NCBI GenBank assembly: GCA_035235625.1
Contig: CP141143.1
Coordinates: 45,741,178 to 45,805,177, forward strand
DNA: 64,000 nucleotides
Source of the DNA: Saururus chinensis
Lineage: Eukaryota; Streptophyta; Magnoliopsida; Piperales; Saururaceae
Direction of reading: 5' to 3'
Of the stretch, positions 25,101-39,257 are shown piece by piece. The notes under the pieces are model-generated. The model did no database searches. It was not told the DNA's origin and saw only the letters and a list, made by a program, of their open reading frames with translations. The first letter of the stretch is position 1. Each line of letters begins with the position of its first letter. The position numbers and the translations under genes are program-made.

Positions 25101-28100
25101 TATTTATTACATTCGTAATAATGAATTAAATGGACAAAGTGATACCACAATTTAACCATTCTTCCTTAACTTATATGATTTCATTTACTTAACTAGATTT
25201 ATAACAAATCACCAAATATCAACATGATTGTGTATTTAATTATTTTAAATAAATAGGTACTCATTTGCTATGTTAATAAGAATGAATCAAAAGCACTTAT
25301 CGACAAAATAATCGGACAAATTTTAGTTTTGTATCCTTTCAACCGATTAAAACTGAAGTTTAAAGAGACCACCTATTCATTTGTTACGTTCGAAATGACG
25401 AATCAAATGGAAAAAGTATTATCACGATTTGACTGTTCTACCTTAATTTATATAATTTAATTTACTTAACTAGATTTAACAAAAAAATACACCAAAACTT
25501 GTCATGAATGTGTATTTAATTGTTTTAAATGAATACAAACTCATTTGCCAAGTTGCTAGAATGAATCAAATGCACAAAATGATGAACTGATTGGACCACT
25601 TTTGGTCATGTTATATCCCTTTAATCGATTATATCATTTAAAGTTTAAGTAGTCCTCCCATTTATTTGTTAAGTGCATAATGATGAATTAATAAGACAAA
25701 TTAATAACATAATTTGACCGTTCTTACATAACTTACATGATTTCAATAGCTTAACTAGATTCAAAATAATACATCGAAGCTCTCACAAGTATGTATTAAA
25801 TTACTTCAAATAAATATGTACTCATTTGCTATGTTAGTAAGATTGAATCAAACACACTAAACGATAAACCAATTAAAATAATTTTGGTCAAGTTATATCC
25901 TTTTAATTGATTAAAGCCGAAGTTCGTTAAGAATTTGTAGAAATTATTATATTATTTAAAGTTTAAATAGACCTCCCATTTATTTGTTATGTTCGTATAT
26001 TGAATTAAATGGACAAAGTAATATCTCAATTTGGCCATCCTTCCTTAACTTATATGATTTTATTTGCTTAACTAGATTTAGAACATTACACCAAAGTTTG
26101 TCACGAATATGTATTTCATTTTTTTAAATAAATATGTAATCATTTGCTATGTTCATAAGAATGAATTAAACACACCTTTCAATCGATTAAAACCAAAGTT
26201 CGTTAAGAACGTGCACAAATCGTTATATCTTTTAAAGTTAAAAAAGATCTCACATTTATTTATTATGTTTGTAATAATAAATTAAATGGACAAAGTGATA
26301 CCACAATTTGACCATTCTTCCTTAACTTATATGATTTCATTTACTTAACTAGATTTTGAACAAAGCACTAAAGCTTGTCACAAATGTGTATTTAATTATT
26401 TAAAAAAAATACGTACTCAATTGCTAAGTTCGTAAGATTGAATCGAATTCACTAAATTACAAACCAATTGGATCACATTTGGTAAAGTTATATGCTTGTA
26501 ATCAATTTAAACTGAAGTTCACTAAGAATGTGCACTAGTCGTTATATCATATAAAGTTTAAAGAGACCTCATATTTATATATAACATTTGTAATAATGAA
26601 TCAAATGGACAAAGTAATAGCACAATTTGGATGTTCTTCCTTAAGTTATATGATTTTATTTACAAAACTAGACTTAAATAAAGCACTGAAGCACATCACA
26701 AATGTGTATTTTAATTATTTTAAATAAATACGTACTCATTTCCTAAGTTCGTAAGAATGAATTAAATGCACTAAACGACGAATAAATCGGAACACTTTTG
26801 GTCAACTTATGTCCTTTTAATCCATCAAACCGTAAGTTCATTAAGAATGTGCACAAATCGTAATATCATTTCAAGTTAAAATAAACTTCCCATTCATTTT
26901 TTATGTTTGTAACAACTAATCAAATGGACAAAGTGATACCAAAAATTGACCATTCTACCTTAACTCATATGATTTCATTAGCTTAACTACATTTAGAACA
27001 AAGCACTGAAGCACATCACAAATGAGTATTTAATTATTTTAAATAAATACGTACTCATTTGCTAAGTTTGTAAGAATGTTTCAAATGAACTAAAAGATGA
27101 ATTAATCGAACCAATTTAGTCAAGTTATATCTTTTTAATCAATTAAAACCAAAGTTGGTTAAGAACATGCACAAATCGTCATATCATTTAAAGTTTAAAG
27201 GGAACTCACTTTCATTTGTTGTGTTCGTAATAACAAATTAAATGGACAAAGTGATACAATAATTTGACCATTGTTCCATAACTTATATGATTTCATTCAC
27301 TTAACTAGATTTAAAGAAAGCACTAAAGCTCATCACGAATATGTATTTAATTAATTTAAATAAAAATGTACTCATATGCCATGTTTGTAAAAATGAATCA
27401 AATGCACTAAATGACGAACCAATCAGACCAATTCTAGTCACATCCTCATAATCAAATAAAATTGATGTTTGTTATGAATGTGCACAAATCAATATATTAT
27501 TTAAAGTTTAAAGAGAACTCACATTCAGTTGTTATGTCCGTAATAAGAAACCAAATAGACAAAGCGATACCATAATTTGACCGTTCTTCCTTAACTTATG
27601 TGATTTCATTAATTTCTCTAGAATTAAGACAAAACACTAAAGCTTGTCACGAATTTGTATTTTATTATTTTAAATAAATAAGTACTCATTTGCTATGTTC
27701 ATTAAAATTAATTAAAGGCACTAAACGACGAACCAATCAAACCAATTTTGTTCAAGTTACATCCTCTTAATTGATTAAAACAAAAGTTCATTAAGAATGT
27801 GTAGAAACCGTTATGTCATTTAAAGTATAAAGAGGACTCCCATTTATTTGGTATAATGGACAAAGTGATAGCATAATTTGATTGTTCTTCCTTAACTTAT
27901 TTGATTTCATTCAGTTAAATAGAATAAGAAAAAAGCACAAAAGCTTATCACAAATGTGTATTATATTATTTGAAATAAATATGTATTCGCTTACTAAGTT
28001 CGTAAGAATGAAACCAAATGCACTAAATGACAAACAAACTGGACAACTTTTGGTAAAGTTATATCTTTTTATTCGATTAAAACCAAAATTTGTTAAGAAT

Positions 28101-28899
28101 GTGCACAAACCGTTATATCATTTAAAGTTTAAAGTGACCTCCCATTCCTTTGTTACATTCGTAATAATGAATCAAATAGACAAAGTGATACCACAAATTG
28201 AACATACCTCATTAACTTATTTGATTTCATTCGCTTAATTAAATTTAGAACAAAGCACCAAAGCTCGTCATGAATGTAAATATAATTGTTTAAAAGAAAT
28301 TCATACTTATTCTCTAAGTTTGTAAGACTGAATAAAATGCACTAAATAACGAACCAATCAAACCACTTTTAGTCAAGTTATATCCTTTTAATTGATAAAA
28401 ATAGAAGTTCGTTAAGAATGTGAAAAAATTGTTATATCATTTAAAGTTTAAAGAGACCTCCCATTTATTTTTTTTGTTCGTAATGACGAATTAAATGGAC
28501 CAAGTAATAATAGAATTTTGTCATTCTTTGTTATCTTTTGTGATTTCATTCTCTTAACTAGATTTAAAAAAAAGCAATGAAGTTCCTCACGAATGTCGAT
28601 TTAATAGTTTTAAAAAATACGTACTCATTTTCCACATTTGTAAAAATGAATAAAATGCACTAAATGACAAATCAATCAGACATTTTTTGGTCAATTTATA
28701 TCATTTTAATTGATTAAAACCAAAGCACGTTAAGAATGTGCACAAATCGTTAAAGAGATCTCCCATTTATGTGTTACGTTCGTAATAATGAATCAATCCA
28801 ACCACTTTTGGTAAAGTTATATAACTGAAGTTTGTTAAGAATGTACATCAATCATTATCTTATTTAAAGTTTAAATATACGTCTGATTCATTTTTACTT

Positions 28900-31800
28900 T
28901 CGAATAACAAATCAAATGAACAACCATGCTCGTCACAAATTTGTATTTAATTATTTTAAATAAATACATACACATATACTAAGTTTGTAAAAATTAAATA
29001 AACACACTAATCAACGAACCAATCGGACCACTCTTGGTCTACTTATATTCTTTTAATCGATTAAAACCGAAGTTCGTTAAGAATGTGTATAAATCGTTAT
29101 ATTGTTTAAAGTTTAAATAGACCTCCCATTTATTTGTCACATTCCTAATGACAAATCAAATGGATGAAGGAATAACATAATTTACCAATTCTTCCTTAGC
29201 TTATATTATTTCATTCCCTTAACTAGATTTAAAACAAAGCACTGATGCTCATCAAGAATGTGATTTAATTGTTTTAAAAAAAATACAAACTTATTTGCTA
29301 TGTTTGTAAGAACGAATTAAATGAACTAAACGACGAACCAATTGGACCAATTTTGGTCAAATTAAATGCGTTAAACTAATTCAAATTACAGTTCATTAAG
29401 GATGTCCACAAATCATTATATCATTTAAACATAAAAGTGATCCCTCATTCATTTGTTACGTTCATAATAACAAATCAAATGGACAAACTGAAATCACAAT
29501 TTGATCGTTCTTCCTTAACTTATATGATTTCAATCTCATAACTAGATTTAAATGAAAACACCAAAGCTCATCATAAATGTGTATTTAATTTTTTAAAATA
29601 AATACGCACTCATTTGTAAAGTTCAAAATAATTAATCAAATGCAATAAATTTTGAACCAATTGAACCAGTTTTTGTCTGGTAATATCATTTTCGTCGATT
29701 AAAACCAAAGTTCATTAAGAATAAGCGCAAACCGTTATATCATTTAAAGTTTAAGGAGACCTCCCATTAATTTGTTTTCTTAATGATAAATCAAATGGAC
29801 AAAGTAAGACCACAATTTGGTAGTTCTTCATTAATTTATATGATTTAATTCGCTTAACTAGATTTAAATAAAGCACTAGAGCTCATCATGAATGTGTATT
29901 TAAGTGTTTTAAATAAATATATACTCATTTTCTAAGTTCATGAAAATGAATTAAACGTACAAAATGACAAAATAATCGGACCTCTTTTGGTCAAGTTAAA
30001 TCCTTTTAATCGATTTAAACCAAAATTCATTATGAAAGTCTGCAAATCATTATATAGTTTAAAGTTAAAAGAAATCTCTCATTCATTTGTTATGTTCGTA
30101 ATATGAATTAAATGGATAAATTGATACCACTTTTTGACCGTTCTTCCTTAACTTATATGATTTAGTTCCTTTAACAAGATTTAGAACAAAGCACCAAAGC
30201 TTATCACAAATGTGTATTTAATTGTTTTAAATGAATACATACACACATTCTAAGTTTGTAAGAATCAAATAAATACACTAAACAACGAACTAATCTGGCC
30301 ATTTTTAGTCAAATTATATCCTTTTAGTCGATTAAAACCGAAGTTCGTTAAGAATGTGTATAAATCGTTATATCGTTTAAAGTTTAAAGAGACCTCCGAG
30401 TTATATATCATGTTCCCAATGACAAATAAAATGGATGAAGGAATAGCAGAATTTAGAAATTCCTCCATAACTTATATTATTTAATTCTCTTAACTAGATT
30501 TAAAACAAAATATTGATGCTCGTCAGGAATGTGATTTAATTATTTTAGATAAATACGAATTTAATTGCTATGTTGGTAAGAACGAATTAAACGAACTAAC
30601 CTAGGAATCAATTGACCCAATTTTTGTCAAATTAAATCTTTTAGCTAATTCAAACCAAAGTTCATTAAGAAAATCTGCAAATCATTATATCGTTTAAACA
30701 TAAAAGTGATCCCCCATTCATTTGTTATGTTCATAATATCGAATCAAATTTACAAATGGATACCACAATTTGACCGTTCTTCCTTAACTTATATGATTTC
30801 AAACCCTTAACTAGATTTAGATGAAAACACCAAAGCTCATCACAAATGTGTATTTAATTTTTTTAAATAAATATGCACTTATTTAATAAGTTCAAAAGAA
30901 TTAACCAAATTCCATAAATGTTGATCCAATCGAACCAGTTTTTGTCTGGTAATATCATTTTAATCGATTAAAACCGAAGTTCATTAAAAATAAGCACAAA
31001 CCGTTATATCATTTAAAGTTTAAGGATACCTCCCATTAATTTGTTTTCATAATGATGAATCAAATGGACAAAGTAACACCACAATTTGGCGGTTCTTCAT
31101 TAACTTATATGATTTTATTTGCTTAACTAGATTTAAATAAAGCATCGGAGCTCATCATGAATGTGTATTTAATTATTTTAAATAAATATATACTCATTCG
31201 CTAAGTTCATGAAAATGAATTAAATGCACAAAATAAAAAAATAATTGGACCTTGTTTGGTCATGTGAAATCCCTTTAATCATTTCAAACCAAAGTTCATT
31301 AAGAAAGTTTGCAAATCATTATATCGTTTAAAGTTTAAAGATATCCCCAATTCATTTGTTACATTCATAATAATGAATTAAATGGACAAATTGATACCAC
31401 ATTTTGACCGTTCTTCCTTAACTTATTTGATTTAGTTCCCTTCATAAGATTTATAAAAAGCCTCAAAGTTTGTCATAAATATGTATTTAATTGTTTTATA
31501 TGAATACATACACATATTCTAAGTTTGTAAGAATCTAATAAATGCACTAAATAAAGAACCAATGGGACCACTTTTGGTCAACTTATATCCTTTTAATCGA
31601 TTAAAACCGAAGTTCGTTAAGAATGTGTATAAATCATTATATCGTTTTAAGTTTAAAGAGACCTGCCATTTATTTGTCACGTTCCTAATGACAAATCAAA
31701 TGGAGAAAAGAATAACACAATTCTTCCTTAAATTATATTATTTTATTTCCTTAATTAGATTTAAAACAAAGTACTAATGCTCGTCAAGAACGAGATTTAA

Positions 31801-34400
31801 TTATTTTTAATAAATACGAAGTTATTTGGTATGTTTGTAATAAAGAATTAAATAAACTAAATGATGAACCAATTAGAACAATTTTAGTCAAATTAAATTA
31901 TTTTAACTAATTCAAACTAAAGTTCATTAAGAATATCTGCAAATCATTATATCATTTAAACTTAAAAGTGATCCCCCATTCATTTGTTACGTTCGTAATA
32001 TTGAATCAAATTGACAAATTAATGCCATAATTTGACTGTTCTTCCTTAACTTATATGATTTCATACCCTTAACTAGACATAGATGAAAACATGAAAGCTC
32101 GTCACAAATGGGTATTTAATTTTTTTAAATAAATACGCACTCATTTGCTTAATTCAAAAGAATTAATCAAATCCATAAATGTTGAACCAATCGAACCAGT
32201 TTCGGTCTGATGATATTATTTTAATCAATTAAAACCGAAGTTCTTTAAGAATAAGCACAAACTATATATCATTTAAAGTTCAAGGAGACCTCATATTAAT
32301 TTTTTTATAATGATGAATCAAATGGACAAAGTAACAACACAATTTGGCAGTTCTTCATTAACTTATATTATTTTATTCGCTTAACATGATTTAAAGAAAA
32401 CACCGGAAATCATCACGAATGTGTAAATGTGTATTTAATTATTTTGAATAAATACGTATTCATTCGCTAAGTTCATGAAAATGAATTAAATGCATAAAAC
32501 GATAAAATAATCGGACCAATTTTTATCAAGTTAAATCCTTTTAATTGATTCAAACCAAAGTACATTAAGAATGCCCGCAAATCATTATTTCGTTTAAAGT
32601 TAAAAGAAATCCATCATTTATTTGTTACGTTCATAATAACGAATCAAATCGACAAATTGATACCACAATTTGACCGTTCTTCCTCGTCTTATATTATTTC
32701 ATTCACTTAACGAGATTTAGAACAAAGCACCAAAACCTGTCACAAATGTTATTTAATTATTTTAAATGAATACGTGCACATATGCCAAGTTTGTAAGAAT
32801 CAAATAAACCCACAAAACAATGAACCAATCAGACCACTTTTGGTCAACTTATGTCCTTTTAATCGATTAAAACCTAAGTTCATTAAGAATGTGTACAAAT
32901 CTTTATATCATTTAAAGTTTAAAGTGACCTCCTATGTATTTGTCACATTCAAAATGACAAATCAAATGGACGAAGGAATGGCACAATTTAGCAATTCTGC
33001 CTTCACCTATATTATTTCATTTCCTTGACTAGATTTAAAACAAAGCACTGATGCTCATCAGGAATGTGATTCAATTGTTTTAAATAAATAAGAACTTATT
33101 TGCTATGTTTGTAAGAACGAATTAAACGAACTAATCCACGAACCAATTGGACCAATTTTGGTCAAATTAAATCGTTTCAACTAATCCAAACCAAAGTTCA
33201 TTAAGAATGTTTGCAAATCATTATATCATTTAAACTTAAAAGTGATCCCCTATTCATTTGATATATTCGTAATAACGAAACAAGCGGACAAATTGATACC
33301 ACAATTTGACCGTTCTTCCTTAATTTATATAATTTCATACCCTTAACTAAATTTCGAAGAAAACAACTCATCACAAATGTGTATTTAATTATTTTAAATA
33401 AATACGCACTCATATGGTAAGTTCAAAAGAATGAATCAAATGTTATAAATGTCGAACCAATCGAACCATTTTGGTCTTGTAATATCTTTTTAATCGACTA
33501 AAACTGAAGTTCATTAAGGATAAGCACAAACCATTATATTATTTAAAGTTTAAGGAGACCTACCATTAATTTGTTTTCATAATGATGAATCAAATGGAAA
33601 AAGCAATAGCACAATTTGGCAGTTCTTCGGTATCTTATATGATTTTATTTGCTTAACTAGATTTAAATGAAACACTAGATCTCACCACAAATGTGTATTT
33701 AATTATTTTAAATAAATATGTACTCATTTGCTAAGTTCATAAAAATGAATAAAATGTACAAAACTTTAAAATAATCAGACCACTTTTGGTCAAGTTAAAT
33801 ACTTTTAATTGATTCAAACAAAAGTTCATTAAGAATGTCTACAAATCATTATATCGTTTAAAATTAAAAGAAATCCCCCATTATATTGTTGTGTGCATAA
33901 TAACAAATCAAATGGACCAAGTGATACCACAATTTCAATGTTCTTCCTTAACTTATATGATTTCATTCTCTTAACAAGATTTAGAGCAAAGCACCAAAGC
34001 TTGTTACAAATGTGTATTTAATTGTTTTAAATGAATACGTACACATATGCTAAGTTTGTAAGAATTAATCAAACTCACTAAACAACGAACCAATTAGACC
34101 ACTTTTGGTCAAATTATATCCTTTTAATCTATTAAAATAGAAGTTCATTAAGAATGTGCATAAATCGTTATATAGTTTAAAGTTTAAAGAGATCTCTCAA
34201 TTATTTGTCACGTTTGTAATGACAAATCAAATGGACAAACAAATAGCACAATTTAGTTTTTCTTTCCTAACTTATATGACTTCTTTCCCTTAACTAGATT
34301 TAAAACAAAGCATTGATGCTCGTCAAAAATGTGATTTAATTGTTTTAGATAAATACAAACTTATTTGCTATGTTTGTAAGAACAAATTAAACACATTAAA
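28900..34400. repeat. Higher-order repeat: four-monomer unit of about 1,266 bp
   Basis: Monomer variants recur in a fixed order. The variant marked 'gtctggtaatatcat' (or a close form) starts at 29,675, 30,944, 32,205 and 33,474, spacings of 1,269, 1,261 and 1,269. The variant marked 'ggatgaaggaatag' (or a decayed form) starts at 29,162, 30,433, 31,702, 32,968 and 34,233, spacings of 1,271, 1,269, 1,266 and 1,265. A further copy at 34,870 is only 637 bp on, two monomers, so the order shortens at the right edge. I saw no such order in the left half of the array. Confidence 0.88.
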
Positions 34401-35322
34401 TGACGAACCAATCGGACCTCTTTTGGTCAAGTCAAGCCCTTTTAATCGATTCAAACCAGAGTTCATTAAGAATGTCCACAAATCATTATATTATTTAAAT
34501 TTAAAAGAGATCCCTCATTCATTTGTTATGTTCGTAATTACAAATCGAATAGACATATTGATACCACAATTTCACCGTTCTTCCTTAACTTAAATGATTT
34601 CATTCCTTTAACTAGATTTAGAACAAAACACCAAAGATTGTCACAAATGTGTATTTAATTATTTTAAACAAATACTTACACATATGTTAAGTTTGTAAGA
34701 ATGAATCAAACGCACTATACAACGAACAAATCGGACCACTTTTGGTCAACTTATATCCTTTTAATTGATTAAAACCGAAGTTCATTAAGAATGTTCATAA
34801 ATCATTATATCGTTTAAAGTTCAAAGAGACCTCTCATTTATTTGTCACGTTCATAATGGCAAATCAAATGGATGAAGTAATAGCACAATTTAGCCGTTCT
34901 TCTTTAACTTATTTGATTTCATTCCCTTAATTAGATTTAAAACAAAGCACTCATGCTCGTCAAGAATGTGTATGTAATTGTTTTAAATAAATACAATCTT
35001 ATTTGCTATGTTTGAAAGAACAAATTAAATGCACTAAACGATGATCCAATCAGACCACTTTTGGTTAAGTTAAATCCCTTTAATCGATTCAAACTAATGT
35101 TCATTACGAATGTCTGCAAATCATTGTATCGTTCAAAGTGAAAAGAGACCCCCCATTCATGTGTTACTTTCATAATAATGAATCAAATAGACAGAAGCAC
35201 AATTTTGCCATTCTTCCTTAGCCTGTATGATTTCATTTGCTTAACTAGATTTAAATAAAGTACTGAAGCTCGTCAAGAATGTTTATTTAATTACTTTAAA
35301 TAAATACGTATTTATTTGCCAC

Positions 35323-35612
35323 AATGAGAGGGTAACTTTTGCCACCTTTCCATTGGTAGATGAAGCCATCTTTTTTTGGGAATCTACTGAGAGGAATGAC
35401 TTTCCAGGCGAACAAGAGATCTCATGGGACGAGTTCAAGGAAGTATTTCACTTTAAGTACTTCCCTCCTCATGTTCAGAGTATGAAGGAGAAGGAGTTTC
35501 TTGACATAGAATAGGGCTCCATGACAGTTCTACAGTATGAGACCAAGTTCGTGAAACTGCTGAGGTTTCCCACCCACTCCTACCCTACTGAGCTAAAAAG
35601 GGGGGAGAAGTT
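35323..35612 (+). pseudogene. Retrotransposon gag fragment (Ty3-like), one in-frame stop
   Basis: One frame reads through motifs of the plant retrotransposon gag domain (PF03732): 'EAIFFWES', 'ISWDEFKEVFHFKYFPPHV', 'KEKEFLDIE', a TAG at 35,512-35,514, then 'GSMTVLQYETKFVKLLRF'. The family has Gln at the stop ('LxQGxMSVxxYE'), so one CAG-to-TAG change explains it. The 5' end is cut where the satellite array ends, and no protease or polymerase follows. Confidence 0.75.
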
Positions 35613-36449
35613 GTTACATCCAAACTAAGACTATGAAGTAGTCTAATTCGGATTTATTTTTTTACTTGTCATCTATAGTAAAAAAGGTCGATTCACAAGG
35701 AAAGCCTTATGTGATGAAGGAAACTATTACGAAGAGAAGGAAGGTAAAATAGAGAATAAGAGACAATCAAAGAGAAAGTGCTAAGGCATCGGAAATCCTG
35801 GTAATAAATTTCTAATGTATATTTGATTCAAATGATAACTTAATTAAGATCAAATGAAAATTCGTCTCAATCGGAAAATTTATGTTTTAAGGAACTTTGA
35901 ATTTGAAAAATAGTAATTGATTGTTTACTACGTGAAAACATTAAGTATATAATCACAGAGAATTATAAGCATTCGGTGTTCCTTTCGTCAACGCCGAATC
36001 AAATAATTATATAGATTATAAACTCCTTAAATATGAAACATCAATTTAAAATGATAAAGAACTTATTTGAATCAAAGTAACCGTTAAACATCAAGTACAA
36101 GCTTCATCTCTAGCCTTAGCTTGAGAGCTTAAAAGGCCATTTCAATAAAACTAAAACAAAAATACAAAAGAAGTGAAGAAAATTAGGAGAAGAGAGCTCC
36201 AAAGAGGAGGGAATGATGTCTTTATCCCGTCCACCCTTCTCTTTATAGGAGTAGAATGAGTTGCTTCAAATGGGAAAGTCCAATCATATCTTTAGATTGC
36301 ATCCTGATTTATTGTTTGATTGGTTGCTTCTTTGGCAATGATTAGATTCTAAATCAATCTTCCCCTTGCCATTGCCTTTGTTTCGTGGCTTCTTTCCCCT
36401 TTTCTTTAAAGTTTTTTCTTTGAAGGTCCAGATGCCTGTCCACCTTTCT
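35613..36449. other. AT-rich intergenic sequence, no gene seen
   Basis: No coding frame or repeat with clear boundaries. The segment around 35,780-36,000 resembles decayed retrotransposon leader or LTR sequence, but I cannot delimit it. Confidence 0.3.
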
Positions 36450-36945
36450 TTCAACCTCTAGTGTTCTATGCTAGGTTGGCAATAGTTGTTCCTAAATCAT
36501 TAACACGGTTCTAGTCAGAGCCTCCATTGTCAGCTTGCGGTCACTCATATTGAAGTAAATAACTACACTCTTCTAATACTTAAGGAGGTTGTTCAACACT
36601 GTTGACACCTGAACTCCCTCATAGATGGGGTCATCCATGTTCTCTAGGTCATTAGATATGATAGACATGACACTCAGGTGCTCATTCACATCATCTCCCT
36701 CTCCCATCCTTAAGTTCTAATACTTAGAATGTAGCATCCTCTTGTGAGCATTTGTCGACTCCCCATACCTCATAGAGACTACCTCAAGCATATCTTTTGC
36801 AATCTTAAACAACTCAATGAGCCTCTCCATCTTGGACCTAACCTTGTTGTCATCATCCTTCAGCTTTTCATAAGCTTTCTTCTAAGCAATTCTCTTGGCA
36901 AGGCTTAATGACTTGCTCCATGACATGAGCCAAGTTAGAGAGAAT
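36450..36945 (-). pseudogene. Ty1/copia-type gag (UBN2) remnant
   Basis: The minus strand gives one nearly continuous frame: 'KKAYEKLKDDDNKVRSKMER', 'MRYGESTNAHKRMLHSKY', TAG (36,717-36,719), 'NLRMGEGDDVNEHLSVM', 'VLNNLLKY', stop, 'KSVVIYFNM', 'KLTMEALTRTVLMI'. This follows the UBN2 gag pattern of copia elements ('W..L...YG....R...L...F..L.M.EG.SV.E...R...I...L...G......E.V...L.SLP'). Several TAG stops sit at expected Gln or Trp positions. No integrase or reverse transcriptase is visible nearby. Confidence 0.65.
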
Positions 36946-38689
36946 AAAGATATTGTATATCCTCTTCTTTCACACTAGATAATTGTTTGCATTCAATGTT
37001 TGAGTCTTTCAAAACTGAGAAGTGACCATCTTTCATGCCATAATGCACGAAAAATTAACTACAAAACAAGGCAAAGACACTAAAGAATAAATACCACAAG
37101 ATGGCCAACAACTACTTTATTATTTATGTATTTGACTCACTTATTATAAATCACATCAAAGGACAAGTGTTTTTATGATGAATGAATCAATATAATTGCA
37201 TATAATTTAGACTTAAATCACAAGCAAGTGAGTAGTCTAAACTACCCTTAACCCCTTAAGGTCAGTTTAATCTAGTATGCAATTACTTATGCCAATATGA
37301 TGTACTACCCCTTAGGCACATATAAAAGCAATAAAAACACATTAAAATATCTAAAAACAACTTTTCAATCGAGGCAAAAGATTGTGTAAAATTACCAAAT
37401 TACCCCTAGGGCTAGTTCGGTCTTTTCACCCCTATGATCACACCAAACTCAAACACTTAATAATCAATCAAACAACACCTAAAAATGCATGAAAGACTAT
37501 TATTTATACTCTAGACAACAAACAAATATGTACAAGAAAATATCCTTGTGAATTGACCAAATTAGGGCTAGTTTGGTCAATTTCTACCAATTTCTAATCC
37601 AAATAATTAGTTAAAACTACATAATATAATTAATTATAGAATAAGGATATGAAAAAAAGTATATGCATATAGAGTGAATAGGAATTTTACTCGAGCACAA
37701 ACCACAAGGGGCAAATTTACTAAATTGCCCTCGGACGTGCCAATGCCCAAATTGATTATCAAATTACAAAATTTCATCAAGGTAATGATATAAATCAGTA
37801 CATTAAACACTTAATTTCACTCTAATCATAAAGTCCCTATCATAGATTAAGCATAGAGAAGTAATTTAAGGTTTTTCCCAATTTGCACACACAAACCCTA
37901 AATCGGGTAAAGCAATTCACTTTCCTATCACAACAGCAACCAAATCCCCCTAACCCATCTCTTGTCCATTGTTGAGTGGTGACCAATGGAAGCACCCAAT
38001 GGGGAGAGCCCTAGGGGTGGCACCTTACATAAAAATCACAACTTTATAACAATTTTTCTACACAATCACATGAACAATGGCAATCATAATCAATAAACAC
38101 ATGCAAGAGGCTATTAAATAATTAAAATGAAAAAGGGAGTGATGCAAACTGACCTTTAGGGCTGATCAACCTTATCCCTTCACTCCAATGCCCGACTAAT
38201 AATTAAACATCGATTCAGTTAAAATAGAAAGGAGAATACCTTTGTATTTGTGTAGAATCCTCTAAACCCTTACTTTGGATTGCATAGTCCACTTGATGAA
38301 GAGCCCTATCACTTTCCTTGAAGCCACACAACTCCAAAAAGACTTTTCCTCCTTTGTGCACCACGCAAGAGGGAGAATGGAGGAAGAGAGAGGGGCGGCC
38401 AGCCCCTCTTTTTCCTTTCTTTTTGAGCAACATGCCAAAAGGGAGAGAGGCGAGCGTGATTGGGTAAGAGAGGAGAGGAGAAGAGAGGGGGCTGATTTAC
38501 TTGTTTGGGCATTCTCTCCTCTCTTAATAACTACTTATACTCCCTCTTAACCTTACCCTACATGGGCTTTCTTAGCAGGCCTCTAATCTGAACTCCACCG
38601 GATTAACCTACAAGGTCTGACCCAATGGAAGTGGGCTATGTTTCTTAGAGCCCACGGAGACTTGGACCTCATGTACATGGCTAAGCCCG
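36946..38689. other. AT-rich sequence without a recognisable gene
   Basis: It holds noncoding DNA, partly resembling a retrotransposon or UTR-like leader (37,350-38,150). Overlapping short frames on both strands at 38,215-38,550 arise in a purine-rich patch and have no domain. Confidence 0.3.
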
Positions 38690-39031
38690 TGTTGTGCACG
38701 TGTGCACTTGATGCATTACTTGTATTTATTTCAGTACACTAGACTATTATTTCTTTCAGTAACTTAGACTAGTTTCCCTTGAATTAACCGTAGAACGGCA
38801 TTATTATTGTAATAGAACTAGTTTAGGCTCGCTAGTGGGCCATGAGATAGTTGGGCCCACTAGCGGCACGGATCCCGATGTTGGAGGGCACAACTCCCCA
38901 TAAAGGGTTGTCTTCCTCCTTGGGTGGGTATGATGAATCTCAGTTAGTTCCTTTGTTATTCTATTACTTTTCCTTTCTCTCTCTCCTGCGTAGAACGTCC
39001 TGTACCGATTGTGCCTACTTCGGGCACATCA
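38690..39031 (+). mobile_element. Solo LTR (342 bp) with perfect 5-bp target duplication
   Basis: The LTR runs TGTTGTGCACG to GGGCACATCA. It is flanked by GCCCG at 38,685-38,689 and GCCCG at 39,032-39,036, an exact 5-bp duplication as left by LTR-retrotransposon integration. Length, ends and the internal 'gggcccactagc' block match the copy at 19,700-20,042, so both belong to one family. No internal region remains. Confidence 0.92.
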
Positions 39032-39257
39032 GCCCGCAATAGGGTCGACCCCTCACTAACCACACGTCCAACCAACTGCACTAGTTCGTGAGTCAAGCCT
39101 CACAAAGTGAATATGCACACCCTAGTCACATGCCTAGGGTGCGTGTGTGACTGATGTGGGTCCCATTTGAATTTGGGTCACGATGGCTTACGTGGGGTCA
39201 ATGCTACCTCCACCACTATCCTTGGACCCAGTGGCCTGTTTCGACTCATCCAAACTA

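Larger units (their letters stand above)
18312..35320. repeat. Satellite DNA array, about 317-bp monomer, about 17 kb
   Basis: One unit recurs head to tail across the whole interval. The best-conserved parts are 'cttccttaacttatatgatt' followed by 'ttaactagatttagaacaaa', then 'tttaaataaatacgtactc', and 'gttcgttaagaatgtgcaca'. Successive copies of the last motif are typically 310-325 bp apart (for example near 23,950, 24,270 and 24,592). Some monomers are shortened. After removing the LTR insertion this gives roughly 50 monomers (estimate). The array begins raggedly near 18,312 and stops abruptly at about 35,320 against gag sequence. Apparent frames of 60-118 codons inside it are by-products of the repeat. 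It may be a centromeric or pericentromeric satellite; that role is inference. Confidence 0.92.

Noticed and set aside
23245-33028. Several open frames of 77-118 codons with similar proteins (containing 'KPKFVKN' and 'FVTF')
   Set aside because: They repeat once per satellite monomer and their ends shift with point changes. They are translations of the satellite, not a gene family.
18312-35320. Repeat array considered as a CRISPR array or rDNA spacer
   Set aside because: The units are head to tail without unique spacers, the DNA is eukaryotic, and no rRNA sequence is present.
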